From Phormidium tenue FACHB-1052 (GTDB lineage Bacteria; Cyanobacteriota; Cyanobacteriia; Phormidesmidales; Phormidesmidaceae), in assembly GCF_014696675.1 (NCBI RefSeq), contig NZ_JACJQN010000018.1, forward strand, positions 62,001-126,000: a stretch of 64,000 nt of DNA, given 5' to 3'. The notes below the pieces were generated by a model. The model did no database searches, had not been told where the DNA came from, and was given only the letters and a program-made list of their open reading frames with translations. The position numbers were made by a program, and so were the translations under genes. Of this stretch, positions 48,181-57,644 are shown piece after piece; within the stretch, counting starts at the first letter, position 1; each line of letters opens with the position of its first letter.

Positions 48181-48783
48181 CTACCCCTCCATCCCCTCCG
48201 CCGCCGCCACCCACAGCTTGTTGCGCTCCATGCCCACCACCAGCACCGTTTCGCCTGCCTGAAACTCGCGTTCCTCCTGGGTGATGGCAAAAAAGCTGAC
48301 GGTCGAGCCGGCCATGCTGAGGCTGACCTTACCTCGGCTATTGGTATCAAAGGGAATTTCTACCGTAGCGAGCTGGCCGATCAAGGTTTCGGAGCGAATC
48401 AGGCTGCTGACCGACTGCCGACCCAGCGATCGCAGCACTAGCGCCGCCACCAGCCCGCAAAACAGGCCCATCAGCACCGCAATCAGCGCCCCCAGCCACT
48501 CTGCCAAGTTGGGCTGCACCAGGTTAAGCAGTAGCCCCGTCAGGCCAAAAAAGCAGAGAGCAAAAGTCCAAAACCGCAGGCTGAGGAAGGGCAGCCACCA
48601 GCGATCGCGCAGAGCTGTCAGCGTCTGGTCAATTTGGGTACCCGCGTCAATATCGTCAATGCTGACGGCGGCTGCGGCATCAACATCAAAATCGGCGTCG
48701 ATGTCTACACCATCAAACCCACCGACAGCGGCCAGCAAGACAAAAATGCCCCCGACCAGAAAACACAGACCATAGATCAGCAT
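48181..48783 (-). CDS. YuaF/NfeD-like membrane protein with OB-fold
   Basis: The protein has 200 residues from ATG 48783: three hydrophobic segments (MLIYGLCFLVGGIFVLLAAV; FWTFALCFFGLTGLLLNLV; GALIAVLMGLFCGLVAALVL), then a C-terminal ~80-residue beta-rich domain (SETLIGQLATVEIPF, FQAGETVLVVGMERNKLW) like the OB-fold of NfeD/YuaF proteins. In other bacteria this family is encoded next to flotillins and works with them in membrane organisation. The two flotillin genes follow in the same direction 133 bp away. The frame extends to 48921, but the ATG at 48783 starts the first membrane segment. Confidence 0.78.
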   Translation of the reverse strand: MLIYGLCFLVGGIFVLLAAVGGFDGVDIDADFDVDAAAAVSIDDIDAGTQIDQTLTALRDRWWLPFLSLRFWTFALCFFGLTGLLLNLVQPNLAEWLGALIAVLMGLFCGLVAALVLRSLGRQSVSSLIRSETLIGQLATVEIPFDTNSRGKVSLSMAGSTVSFFAITQEEREFQAGETVLVVGMERNKLWVAAAEGMEG

Positions 48784-49664
48784 AGTTTGGCGGCACCTCA
48801 CGGGGTTAGCCAGATCAATCCCCGTTGCCAGGGTACTCGCGCCAACCGAGTCTACGCCCGTATCTTCATTAATTAGAACGTGAGAGTGGCCGTCTACCAA
48901 GGCGATCTCAGCCTTGACCATGGCGTTTGGGATACAACATTGACAGCCAAAACTTTGAAACCGCGCACACCCGTTTAAGTGTTAGCCCTAGACGCAGTTG
49001 GCCTTAGGATTGTGCGATCGCCCCTTCAGTAGCGTTCTAAGATCTGAACCGCCTCTGCGGCTACTGCCAGCACAAACACCCTGGCAGTGTACTGTACGCA
49101 GTCCCTCTCAAGACATTGTGCTCAAGGCTTTGTGAAGACTCCGAAGATATACCTAAAAAGCTATGAACTTCGTGGCTTAGCGCCAGCGTTTTAGAGTGAC
49201 CTATGCCACCATCAGAACTATCCCAGGGAGAAAAAGTGTGACGGTCACCACCTGCCGTTACGCAGCGATCGAAACAACATCTATCTGAAATTCGTCACTA
49301 AAAATCTGTTATTTAGCCATTACCATCGCTACCCCGTGTTTTCTTTGACCCCAGCGGCGGGAATTCTCGGAAATCATCGATGGCAATTGCGTGGCATTAG
49401 TCCACAGCAGCTCTAGCAATAACGCAAACGCTTGTACCATCCAATTTCCCAGGCCGATACGACGGGGCGAAGGGATGGTGCAGCTGTTTATTCGTCATGC
49501 TTTGGGCCCAAAGCGGCCCGCCCAATAGGCTAGCTCGTTAGCCCTGTTGGGTAGGCCGTTAATGCTTACGAGCAGGCGCTGTTCGGGGGAAATATTCCCC
49601 CCGGCGGTAACTGCTTTTTGATGCAAAGACTACCGTAAACCACTACTGGAAACTGTAGGTTATT
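48784..49664. other. Long divergent intergenic region (about 880 bp)
   Basis: It separates the flotillin operon from the sugar phosphorylase gene. The 3' half holds several hairpins (described separately at 49499-49601). I found no supportable coding frame. It is long for this genome and may contain a small RNA or a long leader. Confidence 0.45.
49499..49601 (+). other. Cluster of three hairpins upstream of the sugar phosphorylase gene
   Basis: GCTTTGGGCCCAAAGC (49499-49514) is a perfect palindrome. CCCAATAGGCTA (49521-49532) pairs imperfectly with TAGCCCTGTTGGG (49539-49551). GGGGGAA (49585-49591) pairs with TTCCCCC (49595-49601). Three structures within 103 nt, ending 63 nt before the ATG, could be a structured leader or small RNA. 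Strand is assumed from the downstream gene. Confidence 0.4.
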
Positions 49665-51548
49665 ATGACCGTCGCTAAAAATCGTACTAAGCAATCTGCA
49701 CCCGCCTCCTACCAAAACGTTGCGGCTCAGACTGCCCCTCAAAATCACTCTATAAACAACTTAGATATTTCTGTAGATAGCCCACCCTATTGTCGCGTGA
49801 CCAATAACATTAAACCCCTGCTAGCGAAGGTTTATTCCTCAGAAACAGCTGAGCGATTAACCACCGAAATCTTTGCGCTGATTAAAGACACCTTGTGCCC
49901 CTCAGGCCGCGAAGATCTCAAAAAGTGGAACCACAACAATGTTCTGCTGATTACCTATGGGGATACCATCGTTGACGGCGATCGTCCCCCCCTCTCAGTA
50001 CTGGCCGAGTTTCTCGAAACCCACCTCTACGACACCATTACCGGCGTCCACATCCTGCCCTTCTTCCCCTACAGCTCCGACGATGGTTTTGCCATCATCG
50101 ACTATCTCAAGGTCAACCCCGAGCTAGGCAGCTGGGCCGACATCAAGCGCATCGCTACCAATTTCAACCTGATGGCCGACCTGGTGATCAACCACATCTC
50201 CAGCCAGCACGAATGGTTTGAGCAGTTTAAGCAAAACGAACTGCCCGGTTGCAACTACTTCATCACCGCCGACCCCAGTGAAGACCTGTCTCAGGTGGTG
50301 CGGCCCCGCAGCTCGCCCCTGCTCACCCCCGTCGAAACCGCCGAGGGCGAAAAGCACGTCTGGACGACCTTTAGCGCCGACCAAGTCGATGTCAACTTTG
50401 AGAACCCCGACGTGCTGATTGAGTACGTCAAAATCATCCTGGCCTACGTCGAGGCCGGGGCACGCTACATTCGCCTCGATGCGGTGGGCTTTTTGTGGAA
50501 AAAGCACGGCACCAACTGCATGCACCTGCCCGAAACCCACGCCGTGGTGCGCCTGTTCCGCGAAATTTTGCAGCTGGTTGACCCCGGCATTTCGCTGATC
50601 ACCGAGACCAACGTGCCCAACCGCGAAAACCTCAGCTACTTCGGCAACCGCAACGAAGCCCACATGATCTATAACTTCAGCCTGCCGCCGCTGCTGCTGA
50701 ACGCGCTCATGCAGGGCCGCGCCGACCACCTCAAAACCTGGATGATGAGTATGCCGCCTGCCCCCATTGGCTGCGCCTACTTCAACTTCACGGCCTCCCA
50801 CGACGGCATTGGCATGCGCCCCGCCGAAGGACTGCTGACCGGCGACGAGTATGAGCAGCTGATCTTGGCCATGCGCAACTTTGGCGGCAAAATTAGCATG
50901 CGCAGCCGCCCCGACGGCACCGAATCGCCCTACGAAATCAACATTTCACTGTTTGATGCCCTCAAGGGCACGGTCAAGGGCGAAGACCAGTGGCAGGTGG
51001 AGCGCTTTCTCTGCTCCCAAACAATCATGATGGCGCTGGAGGGTATTCCGGCCTTCTACATCCACAGCCTGCTAGCCACCCACAACTACACCGAAGGTGT
51101 GGAAGAAACCGGCCACAACCGCACCATCAACCGCTACAAGTGGGATCTCAAGACGCTAGAAACCGCCCTGGCCGACCCCACCACCGCCCATGCCAAGGTG
51201 TTGGCAGAACTCAAGCGACTGATCAAGATTCGTCGTCAGCAGACCTCGTTTCACCCCAACGCCACCCAGTACACGCTGCACCCCATGAATCCGGCGCTGT
51301 TTGCTTTTTGGCGGCAAAGCCTGACCCGTGACCAGAGCATTTTCTCGGTACACAACCTGAGCGACCAACCCCAAGACCTCCAGCTCAGCGATCTCAATTT
51401 GGTCAGCACCGACGACTGGTACGACCTGATTAGCGGTCACCGGTTTACCGACGATCGCACCATCTACGAACTGGCTCCCTACCAGTCGGTGTGGATCACC
51501 AACAAGCCCAACTCTGCCCACGACGACACCATGCCGACGCTGCTGTAG
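49665..51548 (+). CDS. GH13 subfamily 18 sugar phosphorylase (sucrose/glucosylglycerate phosphorylase type)
   Basis: The protein has 627 residues. A (beta/alpha)8 GH13 domain has catalytic D272 in IRLDAVGFLWK, E314 in LITETNVPN and D380 in TASHDGIGMR. The HILPFFPYSSDDGF and DQVDVNFENPDV signatures belong to GH13_18, which includes sucrose phosphorylase, sucrose-6-phosphate phosphorylase and glucosylglycerate phosphorylase. These reversibly phosphorolyse an alpha-glucoside to glucose-1-phosphate in the cytosol. The ~45-residue N-terminal extension is unusual and poorly conserved-looking. The exact substrate cannot be set by eye; glucosylglycerate or sucrose are the best guesses for a cyanobacterium using compatible solutes. 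The gene is single, with a palindromic repeat after it. Confidence 0.87.
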   Translation: MTVAKNRTKQSAPASYQNVAAQTAPQNHSINNLDISVDSPPYCRVTNNIKPLLAKVYSSETAERLTTEIFALIKDTLCPSGREDLKKWNHNNVLLITYGDTIVDGDRPPLSVLAEFLETHLYDTITGVHILPFFPYSSDDGFAIIDYLKVNPELGSWADIKRIATNFNLMADLVINHISSQHEWFEQFKQNELPGCNYFITADPSEDLSQVVRPRSSPLLTPVETAEGEKHVWTTFSADQVDVNFENPDVLIEYVKIILAYVEAGARYIRLDAVGFLWKKHGTNCMHLPETHAVVRLFREILQLVDPGISLITETNVPNRENLSYFGNRNEAHMIYNFSLPPLLLNALMQGRADHLKTWMMSMPPAPIGCAYFNFTASHDGIGMRPAEGLLTGDEYEQLILAMRNFGGKISMRSRPDGTESPYEINISLFDALKGTVKGEDQWQVERFLCSQTIMMALEGIPAFYIHSLLATHNYTEGVEETGHNRTINRYKWDLKTLETALADPTTAHAKVLAELKRLIKIRRQQTSFHPNATQYTLHPMNPALFAFWRQSLTRDQSIFSVHNLSDQPQDLQLSDLNLVSTDDWYDLISGHRFTDDRTIYELAPYQSVWITNKPNSAHDDTMPTLL

Positions 51549-51558
51549 AAAATTATGT

Positions 51559-51584
51559 AGGGGCGCAGCATGCTGCGCCCCTAA
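51559..51584. terminator. 26-bp perfect palindrome between convergent genes
   Basis: The palindrome centred on GCATGC within GGGGCGCAGCATGCTGCGCCCC, 51559-51584, is a widespread type of bacterial repeat. It sits 10 bp after the phosphorylase stop and 8 bp from the stop of the convergent gene, so it can terminate transcription from both sides. Confidence 0.65.
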
Positions 51585-51592
51585 TTCTAAAA

Positions 51593-52048
51593 TTATTCTA
51601 AAAAGTTGCGATCGTCGTCGAGGCAGGCATCCCAGCTGGCGGAGAGGGCGTCAGCGACCATGGCCTCAAAGGCGGCGGTGTTCACCGATCGCGTAATGTG
51701 CTCGTGCATCGGGTCAGATAGCGGGATCAGGCGCAGTCGGCGGTTGTCTTGAACCAGGTCAAAATGGTTGCCGTCGGCATCGGTTTTGCCAATTTCTAGA
51801 CAATCAAAACTGTAAACGTTGATATAGAGTGTATGATTAGCCACGAGCGTGGCCTGCTGCCCGTCGGCGAACACCTCCATGACCAGTCCCTGGCCTTCGG
51901 AGAGGGTAATGCCGTCTTGAAAGTGGCGGTACTGCACTTGCCCCAGGTCTTGAAGTAGCCTGAGCATGTCGTTTTTGTTGACAACAACCCCGCTATCGAT
52001 TAAACAAGGAGCGGGGATGCTTAAATTACTAGCACGCTCGTGATTCAT
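51593..52048 (-). CDS. Conserved hypothetical protein
   Basis: The protein has 151 residues, acidic and soluble, with no signal peptide or membrane segment. Recognisable stretches are DGITLSEGQGLVMEVFADG, TLYINVYSFDCLEIG and an acidic end SASWDACLDDDRNFLE. I do not recognise a family and cannot offer a function. It is convergent with the phosphorylase gene. Confidence 0.6.
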   Translation of the reverse strand: MNHERASNLSIPAPCLIDSGVVVNKNDMLRLLQDLGQVQYRHFQDGITLSEGQGLVMEVFADGQQATLVANHTLYINVYSFDCLEIGKTDADGNHFDLVQDNRRLRLIPLSDPMHEHITRSVNTAAFEAMVADALSASWDACLDDDRNFLE

Positions 52049-52281
52049 GGGTTTTTAACCACGCTACGTTGGCGGGTGGAGCAAGGCCCGTGGCGGTCGC
52101 TCCTGTGGGTCTATATCCACGATACTCGATATCGCTGGGAATGATCTGCCCTGCGATCGCTTGGCTCTGTGGAAAACCCTGAGATAATTCTGCCAAAGGC
52201 CCAACCGCTAAGCATTCCGCCAGAATGCTGAAGTCTCCGTGATTTTGCCGAAATGTTTTTCTATAGCGCAGAGGTGGATCC

Positions 52282-53076
52282 GTGACCCCATTGCCCCCCG
52301 CGCGACCCGGTGAAACCTCCCCCCGCCCCGGCTGGTTCGCCAGGCTGGGAGGATCCATTTTGTTCTACACAAAGCTGCCTTTGCCACCAGGCTGGCAGCC
52401 GCGCTTTGAGGGCATTGCCCCGCTCGCTCCAGTGGTGGGCCTTGGCCTTGGCCTTGGTTTAGTGGCAGTAGATGCTGCCCTGGCCCTGTTGGGTATGCCG
52501 ACGCTAACTCGCAGCGCCTTAGTGATTGGTTTGGGGGTGTGGCTGACTGGCGGCCTCCATCTCGATGGCGCGATGGATACCGCCGATGGTCTAGCGGTGA
52601 TGGCCCCTGAGCGGCGGCTGGCGGTGATGGCCGACAGCCAGAGCGGAGCCTTTGGGGTTATGGCGGCGATCGCCATTCTCGGCCTCAAAACCCTGGCTCT
52701 GACAGAGCTAGCCACGGGGCGTGGTTGGGTATTGGTGGCGGCGATGGTGTGGGGTCGCTGGGGTCAGGTAGTGGCGATCGCCCGCTACCCCTACCTGCGT
52801 ACCGAAGGAAAGGGGGCGCTGCATCGGGAGCATTTGCGATCGCCCCAAGACTGGTTGCTAGGGCTATCGTTGGCTTTGGGCATACATGGTCTCTGGTTCT
52901 GGAGACAGCCCGACCAAATTTTGCTCAACGGTATCAGCCTGGCAGGGGGATTGGTCTTCTCCCTGTTAATAGGAGCCTGGCTAAATCGTCGTCTGGGGGG
53001 GCACACTGGCGACACCTACGGAGCCACGGTCGAATGGATCGAAACCCTGCTGCTGTGCCTAGCTACCCTGGCCTAG
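52282..53076 (+). CDS. cobS: Adenosylcobinamide-GDP ribazoletransferase
   Basis: The protein has 264 residues. It is a membrane enzyme that joins adenosylcobinamide-GDP with alpha-ribazole, the last ring-assembly step of vitamin B12 (pseudocobalamin in cyanobacteria) synthesis. The signature GGLHLDGAMDTADGL near 92-106 and GGHTGDTYGATVEW near the end are family hallmarks; the protein has several hydrophobic segments. The GTG start at 52282 is supported by GAGGTGG about 8 nt upstream. No cobalamin riboswitch is visible in the 233 bp upstream. Confidence 0.94.
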   Translation: MTPLPPARPGETSPRPGWFARLGGSILFYTKLPLPPGWQPRFEGIAPLAPVVGLGLGLGLVAVDAALALLGMPTLTRSALVIGLGVWLTGGLHLDGAMDTADGLAVMAPERRLAVMADSQSGAFGVMAAIAILGLKTLALTELATGRGWVLVAAMVWGRWGQVVAIARYPYLRTEGKGALHREHLRSPQDWLLGLSLALGIHGLWFWRQPDQILLNGISLAGGLVFSLLIGAWLNRRLGGHTGDTYGATVEWIETLLLCLATLA

Positions 53077-53094
53077 AGCCTGCCATGCCCGTGG

Positions 53095-53709
53095 TTATCG
53101 AATCGCCCCCAGGGTATTCTTCCAGCTCAGCTCTTTGCCCAGCACCATCAGCGCTTTTTGATCGGCCCCGGTGAACAAACCACTGTCAACTAGCTCAGCC
53201 AGCACCTGCTGAGCCAACTGGGCGGCAAACATGCCCCCCGATCTAAGCAAATGGCTGTAGTAGCTAAACTGCGTCTGCCCGTCTTTGTTGCAGTGGAAGC
53301 AGTGCACCTGCTCTGGTGTCAGACCATAGACCGGTGTATTGGCAGGCACCACCACCCGAGGAATGCCGTGTTTCCCATAGCGTTGGTTGCCCTCGCCCTC
53401 CAGTGTGCCCACCAGCACTACCCCCAATAGAGTGCGAGTCTCTTGCACCAGATCGGGGGTAAACAAAGGATCAGGCTCACTAGAAAGCCGTGGCCCGCTG
53501 TTAAAAAAGAGCGGGTTGAACAGCTGCGAGTTGTATACCAGCCCCACGGCCCAGTGGCGATCGTTGTCAAAGCTGACAAACTGGCCAAAGCCACAGTCTT
53601 CCGGCGTTGGTGGCGAACAGACATCCTGGGCATCGTCAACCTGCACCACGTAGTCGCAGTGGGAATTAGACTTCACCACTTTGCCAATGCGGCAGGGGGG
53701 CAGGGCCAT
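53095..53709 (-). CDS. Conserved hypothetical protein (beta-barrel N-terminus)
   Basis: The protein has 204 residues from ATG 53709 (another in-frame ATG is at 53724). The N-terminus CRIGKVVKSNSHCDYVVQVD, then CGFGQFVSFDNDRHWAVGLVYNSQL, looks like a small beta-barrel; a HerA/HAS-barrel relation is possible but weak. The C-terminal part is helical (FAAQLAQQVLAELVDSG) and contains HCFHC, a possible metal-binding pair. It is the last gene of the proS operon and converges on cobS 18 bp away. Confidence 0.6.
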   Translation of the reverse strand: MALPPCRIGKVVKSNSHCDYVVQVDDAQDVCSPPTPEDCGFGQFVSFDNDRHWAVGLVYNSQLFNPLFFNSGPRLSSEPDPLFTPDLVQETRTLLGVVLVGTLEGEGNQRYGKHGIPRVVVPANTPVYGLTPEQVHCFHCNKDGQTQFSYYSHLLRSGGMFAAQLAQQVLAELVDSGLFTGADQKALMVLGKELSWKNTLGAIR

Positions 53710-53857
53710 AGAGAACAGATCCATAGAGCGCTCTAGGGTGGAACATGGGTACTTATTGTAGACCGTTCCGCCCTGGGTGGTCACTTTCGGCTGCGACTTC
53801 GCTCAGCCCCCGCTACAATTCCGGCGATCGAGTGGAATCGAAACTATTGGAACCGTT

Positions 53858-54550
53858 CTAGAGGCCAAAGCCTTCGTCAAAATCGCTGCGGGTCATGGGC
53901 TGACTGACCTCTAAACCCTCGCCCCCCAGCAGGGTCAAGGGCTTGCCATCCACCGAAATCCACACTGGGGCGGCGGGGTCAAAGGCAGTGGCGGTGTAAA
54001 TCACCTGGCCGAGGCGACCCATCATGGCTGCGCTGCCGCCGCCGGTCTCAAAGTCGCTCGACAGATCGACATGGACTCCGTCTGCCTCCACTGAAGCTTC
54101 GATTAGCTGAGTCTGTTCGGGAATTGTGGTGAATGCCTGCTGGCTCGGGTCGCCCGACTTAGAGAGTAGGTCGCTAAATGCGGCAGTGACTTTCTCTGAG
54201 GGAGAGGCATCAGCCGCGATGGTAATGGGCTGAGGCACCAGCGCAAAGCCTGTACCCTCGTCCTTTAGCCAGTAGACCTGGCCAGTAACTTCTGCCGGAG
54301 CAGGCTGGCTAACCGGCTCCTTAGAGGGGGTGTCTTCGACCTTGGGCGGCGCGGCAGGGGTGGTGACCTCCGGCACGGTCATGATGGGGTCGGGGTCAAT
54401 GTCGAGGCTGGGAAACTCTGCCACCGGTGGCGTAGGGTTAATGGCGCGCCAGGTGAACCACGCCACAGATCCACCCGAGGCCACTACCAGAGTAGTTAAT
54501 CCGGCCAAAATGCCGAGGGGAATACGCCTTAGCTTGCTTTTGAGATCCAT
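53858..54550 (-). CDS. GerMN domain protein (spore germination GerM-like)
   Basis: The protein has 230 residues. One N-terminal membrane segment (GILAGLTTLVVASGGSVAWF) anchors it; a Pro/Thr-rich linker follows, then the GerMN domain with LIEASVEADGVHVDLSSDF, GRLGQVIYTATAFDP and VWISVDGKPL. In spore formers GerM acts in the envelope; in cyanobacteria such proteins are conserved but unstudied and probably work at the cell wall or periplasm. It sits 52 bp downstream of the DUF2993 gene in the proS operon. Confidence 0.85.
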   Translation of the reverse strand: MDLKSKLRRIPLGILAGLTTLVVASGGSVAWFTWRAINPTPPVAEFPSLDIDPDPIMTVPEVTTPAAPPKVEDTPSKEPVSQPAPAEVTGQVYWLKDEGTGFALVPQPITIAADASPSEKVTAAFSDLLSKSGDPSQQAFTTIPEQTQLIEASVEADGVHVDLSSDFETGGGSAAMMGRLGQVIYTATAFDPAAPVWISVDGKPLTLLGGEGLEVSQPMTRSDFDEGFGL

Positions 54551-54602
54551 GGTGGGGGTCCAAATGGGGTCACAACCTTAGCCTAGGGTAGTCCAACTTT
54601 CT

Positions 54603-55439
54603 CTAGGGTGGGGGTGGGACAGCTTCTTGAGCTGGCTGCCGAGTCAAGAGCGGGGAGGTTGGCTCTATTCTGGCAAAGATGGCAACATCTAGTTCATTAT
54701 CTCGGACTTTAAAGTCAATGACGCGGGCTACCACGCCCAGTGCCTCCAGTCGCCGCAGGGTAAGGCGCTCTTGAGCACCCTGCACAAACGATTCGAGCAG
54801 TTGAGGTGGGGTATCTTCGCCATCGACAGTAATAGTGGGGTCAACCAGGGCAAACCGATGGCCGTTGAGGATGTCTAGTCCTAGCTCGACCACGATCGCA
54901 ATATTCTCCTGGGTTACCCGGTCTTGCAGGTCGACCACAACGCGAAAGCGATCGCCCTCCAAAAACTCCAGCGATGGATTGGCGAGGCCGTAGCGATTTC
55001 GTTCGCGCTGACCTGCTGCCCCTGGCAGGGTAAATTCTAAGGTGTCAAGCCAGCCCTGTGCCAGGGGCGACTGCAAAAACGCATTTAGATCGTCGTCGTT
55101 GAGACGCAGGCGTAGAGCAGTCTGGGCCGGTTCGTCGAGCACCAGCGCCCCCTGCTGCAAACGACCAAGATCGACATCTACAGCGTCGGTTTCTATGTCT
55201 ATAGAGTCAATCCGCAGGCCGGGTATCTGCCGGGTTTCGACCCCCCGGGCGGCAATCCAAGTGTGCTCAATTCGGCCACTGGCTAGCTGGTAGTTGGGCA
55301 CATTGTCGATGCGCACCTGCAACATCTCGGCCTCGGCAAGCTGGTTGCGCAGGGCGGCCTCGGCCAGGGTGTCAACCACCACGCCGCCGCTACCCACTAC
55401 CCCCAGCAGGGCCGAGAGAAGAATGGTGATCAGTTCCAT
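54603..55439 (-). CDS. DUF2993 (LmeA-like phospholipid-binding) protein
   Basis: The protein has 278 residues. A hydrophobic start (LITILLSALLGVVGSGGVVV) acts as a signal anchor; the rest is the beta-rich DUF2993 domain (EMLQVRIDNVPNYQLASGRI, LRLRLNDDDLNAFLQS). Mycobacterial LmeA of this group binds phospholipids and takes part in lipomannan processing; in cyanobacteria the role is unknown and probably envelope-related. AGGAGG 5 nt before the ATG supports the start. It lies 32 bp downstream of proS and is probably cotranscribed. Confidence 0.82.
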   Translation of the reverse strand: MELITILLSALLGVVGSGGVVVDTLAEAALRNQLAEAEMLQVRIDNVPNYQLASGRIEHTWIAARGVETRQIPGLRIDSIDIETDAVDVDLGRLQQGALVLDEPAQTALRLRLNDDDLNAFLQSPLAQGWLDTLEFTLPGAAGQRERNRYGLANPSLEFLEGDRFRVVVDLQDRVTQENIAIVVELGLDILNGHRFALVDPTITVDGEDTPPQLLESFVQGAQERLTLRRLEALGVVARVIDFKVRDNELDVAIFARIEPTSPLLTRQPAQEAVPPPP

Positions 55440-55471
55440 GGTTCCTCCTGGGGAGTGAGTGGGGGCTGGCC

Positions 55472-57286
55472 CTAGCGGCTGGCCAGCAGTTCATCGACAA
55501 TCCAGCCTTTGATCAGGGGAACGACTTCAGCCAGGGCCACCTCCTGCACAATGCCCGTAGCTCGATCGACCACCTCTACTTTGCCATCCCTCAGGGCTCG
55601 CCCGGTGACAACGCGGTAGGGAATGCCAATTAGATCGGCGTCTTTGAACTTGACCCCGGCCCGCTCGTCGCGATCGTCGAGCAGGGCCTCGACCCCTACT
55701 GACAGCAGCTCCTTGTAGATCGCCTTGGCGGCTTCGACCTGCAAATCGTCGCCCATGTTGGGAATCACCACGATCGCCTGGTAGGGTGCGATCGCCACCG
55801 GCCAGACAATGCCGTTTTTATCGTAAGACTGCTCCACCGCTGCCTGGGCCAGGCGCGACACACCAACCCCATAGCAGCCCATCACCAGGGGCAGCTCAGC
55901 CCCGTTTTCATCGGTAAAGGTGGCCCCCAGCGCCTGGGAGTATTTAGTGCCCAGTTGAAAGATATGGCCAATTTCGATGCCCCGCGCGGTTTGCAGGGTT
56001 TGACTGGGGTCGTGTAGGGCGCGATCGCCCGCTACCGCCTTGCGCACATCCACCACTTGTTTGGGCAGGGTGAATTCTTTGCCCCAGTTGCCGCCCACCA
56101 CGTGGTAGCCCGTCTCATTTGAGCCAGTGACAAAGTTTTTCAGGTCGGTGGCGGTGCGATCGGCCAGGCGCAGAAACTTGGGCTCTACCTCTTTGCCGCC
56201 GCTAATATAGTCGTCACCCAGGTCAGGGGCCATATAGCCTAGGGGCAGAGGTTTGGCGGCCCACTGGCGCTGGGCGTCTTCGTCGGGCACCCCCAGAGTG
56301 ATCACGGCGCTACCACCGTAGTCTGCGGCCAATTTGGTGAGCTCGTTGGTGAGCTTCACATCGTTGACATCCTGGTCACCGCGCAGGCTGACCAGCACCA
56401 GCACCACCCGGCCGTTGTCAAACGTCGCCTGATACAGCACGTTCTTGACGATCTGGGTGGGCGAGCACTTGAGAAACTTGGCTAGCGATTCAATCGTGGG
56501 CGTGTTGGGGGTTTCTAGCTTCTCAAATTTGCTAAAGGTAGAGGGCATCGCCTCTACCGGCCGCGACACGGCCTTTTCAACGTTGGCGGCGTACTTGCCG
56601 TCCTCGGTGTAGAGCACCTCGTCTTCGCCTGCCTCGGCCAGCACCATAAATTCAGTGGAGCCCGACCCACCGATCGCCCCAGAGTCCGCATCCACTGCCC
56701 GAAACTCTAGCCCGCAGCGGCGCAGAATATTGCTGTAAGCCTGGTACATCTCCTGGTAGGTTTCTTTCAGGCTGCTCTCGCTGGTGTGGAACGAGTAGCC
56801 GTCTTTCATAATGAACTCGCGCCCGCGCATGAGACCAAAGCGAGGCCGAATCTCATCGCGAAACTTAGTCTGAATCTGATAGAGGTGCAGGGGCAGCTGC
56901 CGGTAAGAGCGCACCATGTCGCGAGCGACGGCGGTAATCACCTCCTCGTGGGTGGGGCCAAGGCCGACCTCCTGCTGGCGGCGATCGATCAGCGAGAACA
57001 TAATGCCCTCCGCCTTGGTGTAGGTGTCCCATCGGCCCGACTCGCGCCAGAGTTCAGCCGGTTGCAGCTGGGGCAGCAGGCATTCCTGCGCCCCCGTGGC
57101 ATTCATCTCGTCGCGCACGATATCTGAAATCTTGTTGAGCACCCGCCACAGCAGGGGCAGATAGGCATAGACTCCGCTGGCAACACGACGCATGTACCCC
57201 GCCCGCAGCAGCAGTTTGTGGCTAGGAATCTCGGCCTCTGCCGGATCTTCTCGTAGGGTGACAAACAGCATTTGGGATAGACGCAT
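55472..57286 (-). CDS. proS: Prolyl-tRNA synthetase (bacterial type with editing insert)
   Basis: The protein has 604 residues from ATG 57286, with GGAG 6 nt upstream. Class II motifs: [21 protein letters not shown], motif 2 [19 protein letters not shown], motif 3 [17 protein letters not shown]. An INS editing domain of about 180 residues sits between motifs 2 and 3 (the [19 protein letters not shown] region). The C-terminal anticodon-binding domain contains [18 protein letters not shown]. It attaches proline to tRNA-Pro. Two envelope genes (DUF2993 and GerMN) and a hypothetical follow closely in the same direction. Confidence 0.96.
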   Translation of the reverse strand: MRLSQMLFVTLREDPAEAEIPSHKLLLRAGYMRRVASGVYAYLPLLWRVLNKISDIVRDEMNATGAQECLLPQLQPAELWRESGRWDTYTKAEGIMFSLIDRRQQEVGLGPTHEEVITAVARDMVRSYRQLPLHLYQIQTKFRDEIRPRFGLMRGREFIMKDGYSFHTSESSLKETYQEMYQAYSNILRRCGLEFRAVDADSGAIGGSGSTEFMVLAEAGEDEVLYTEDGKYAANVEKAVSRPVEAMPSTFSKFEKLETPNTPTIESLAKFLKCSPTQIVKNVLYQATFDNGRVVLVLVSLRGDQDVNDVKLTNELTKLAADYGGSAVITLGVPDEDAQRQWAAKPLPLGYMAPDLGDDYISGGKEVEPKFLRLADRTATDLKNFVTGSNETGYHVVGGNWGKEFTLPKQVVDVRKAVAGDRALHDPSQTLQTARGIEIGHIFQLGTKYSQALGATFTDENGAELPLVMGCYGVGVSRLAQAAVEQSYDKNGIVWPVAIAPYQAIVVIPNMGDDLQVEAAKAIYKELLSVGVEALLDDRDERAGVKFKDADLIGIPYRVVTGRALRDGKVEVVDRATGIVQEVALAEVVPLIKGWIVDELLASR

Positions 57287-57644
57287 GGGGGTCTCCAACG
57301 GTGACTGGGGAGGGCTCATAGGCCATAGTAAACGAGGAAGGGCAGCCCTTCCATTACCTGACCGATGCAGCCGGAGCTGTTTACCGCTCAATTACCGGTT
57401 GGTGCCCATCGGGAATGGTAGAGAAATCCGCTACAGTGTCTAAGCAGCCGTTCTAGGATTGGCGTGGGCGTTGGCCTCTGGCCGGTCTTCGACCATTGAC
57501 CTCAGCCCACCCAGAATTGTTGCACCGCAAAGGAAATGGCATCTGCCCACCGTTCCTGGAAATAGCCTTGCCGAGAGACTGACGCTGCACTATCTGCATC
57601 CTCAAGATCTGGGTTGGGTGTACCGTCTCAATTATTGCTCCTCT
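57287..57644. other. Divergent intergenic region (358 bp)
   Basis: It lies between the divergent proS and PhoH-family genes and should hold both promoters. The frame of the downstream gene is open back to 57459, but that extension has no family-like sequence. I see no repeat or RNA gene. Confidence 0.4.

Noticed and set aside
52049-52281. Cobalamin riboswitch ahead of cobS
   Set aside because: I looked for the conserved B12-box and core elements and saw none. The gap only shows a HIP1-like site and the ribosome-binding site.
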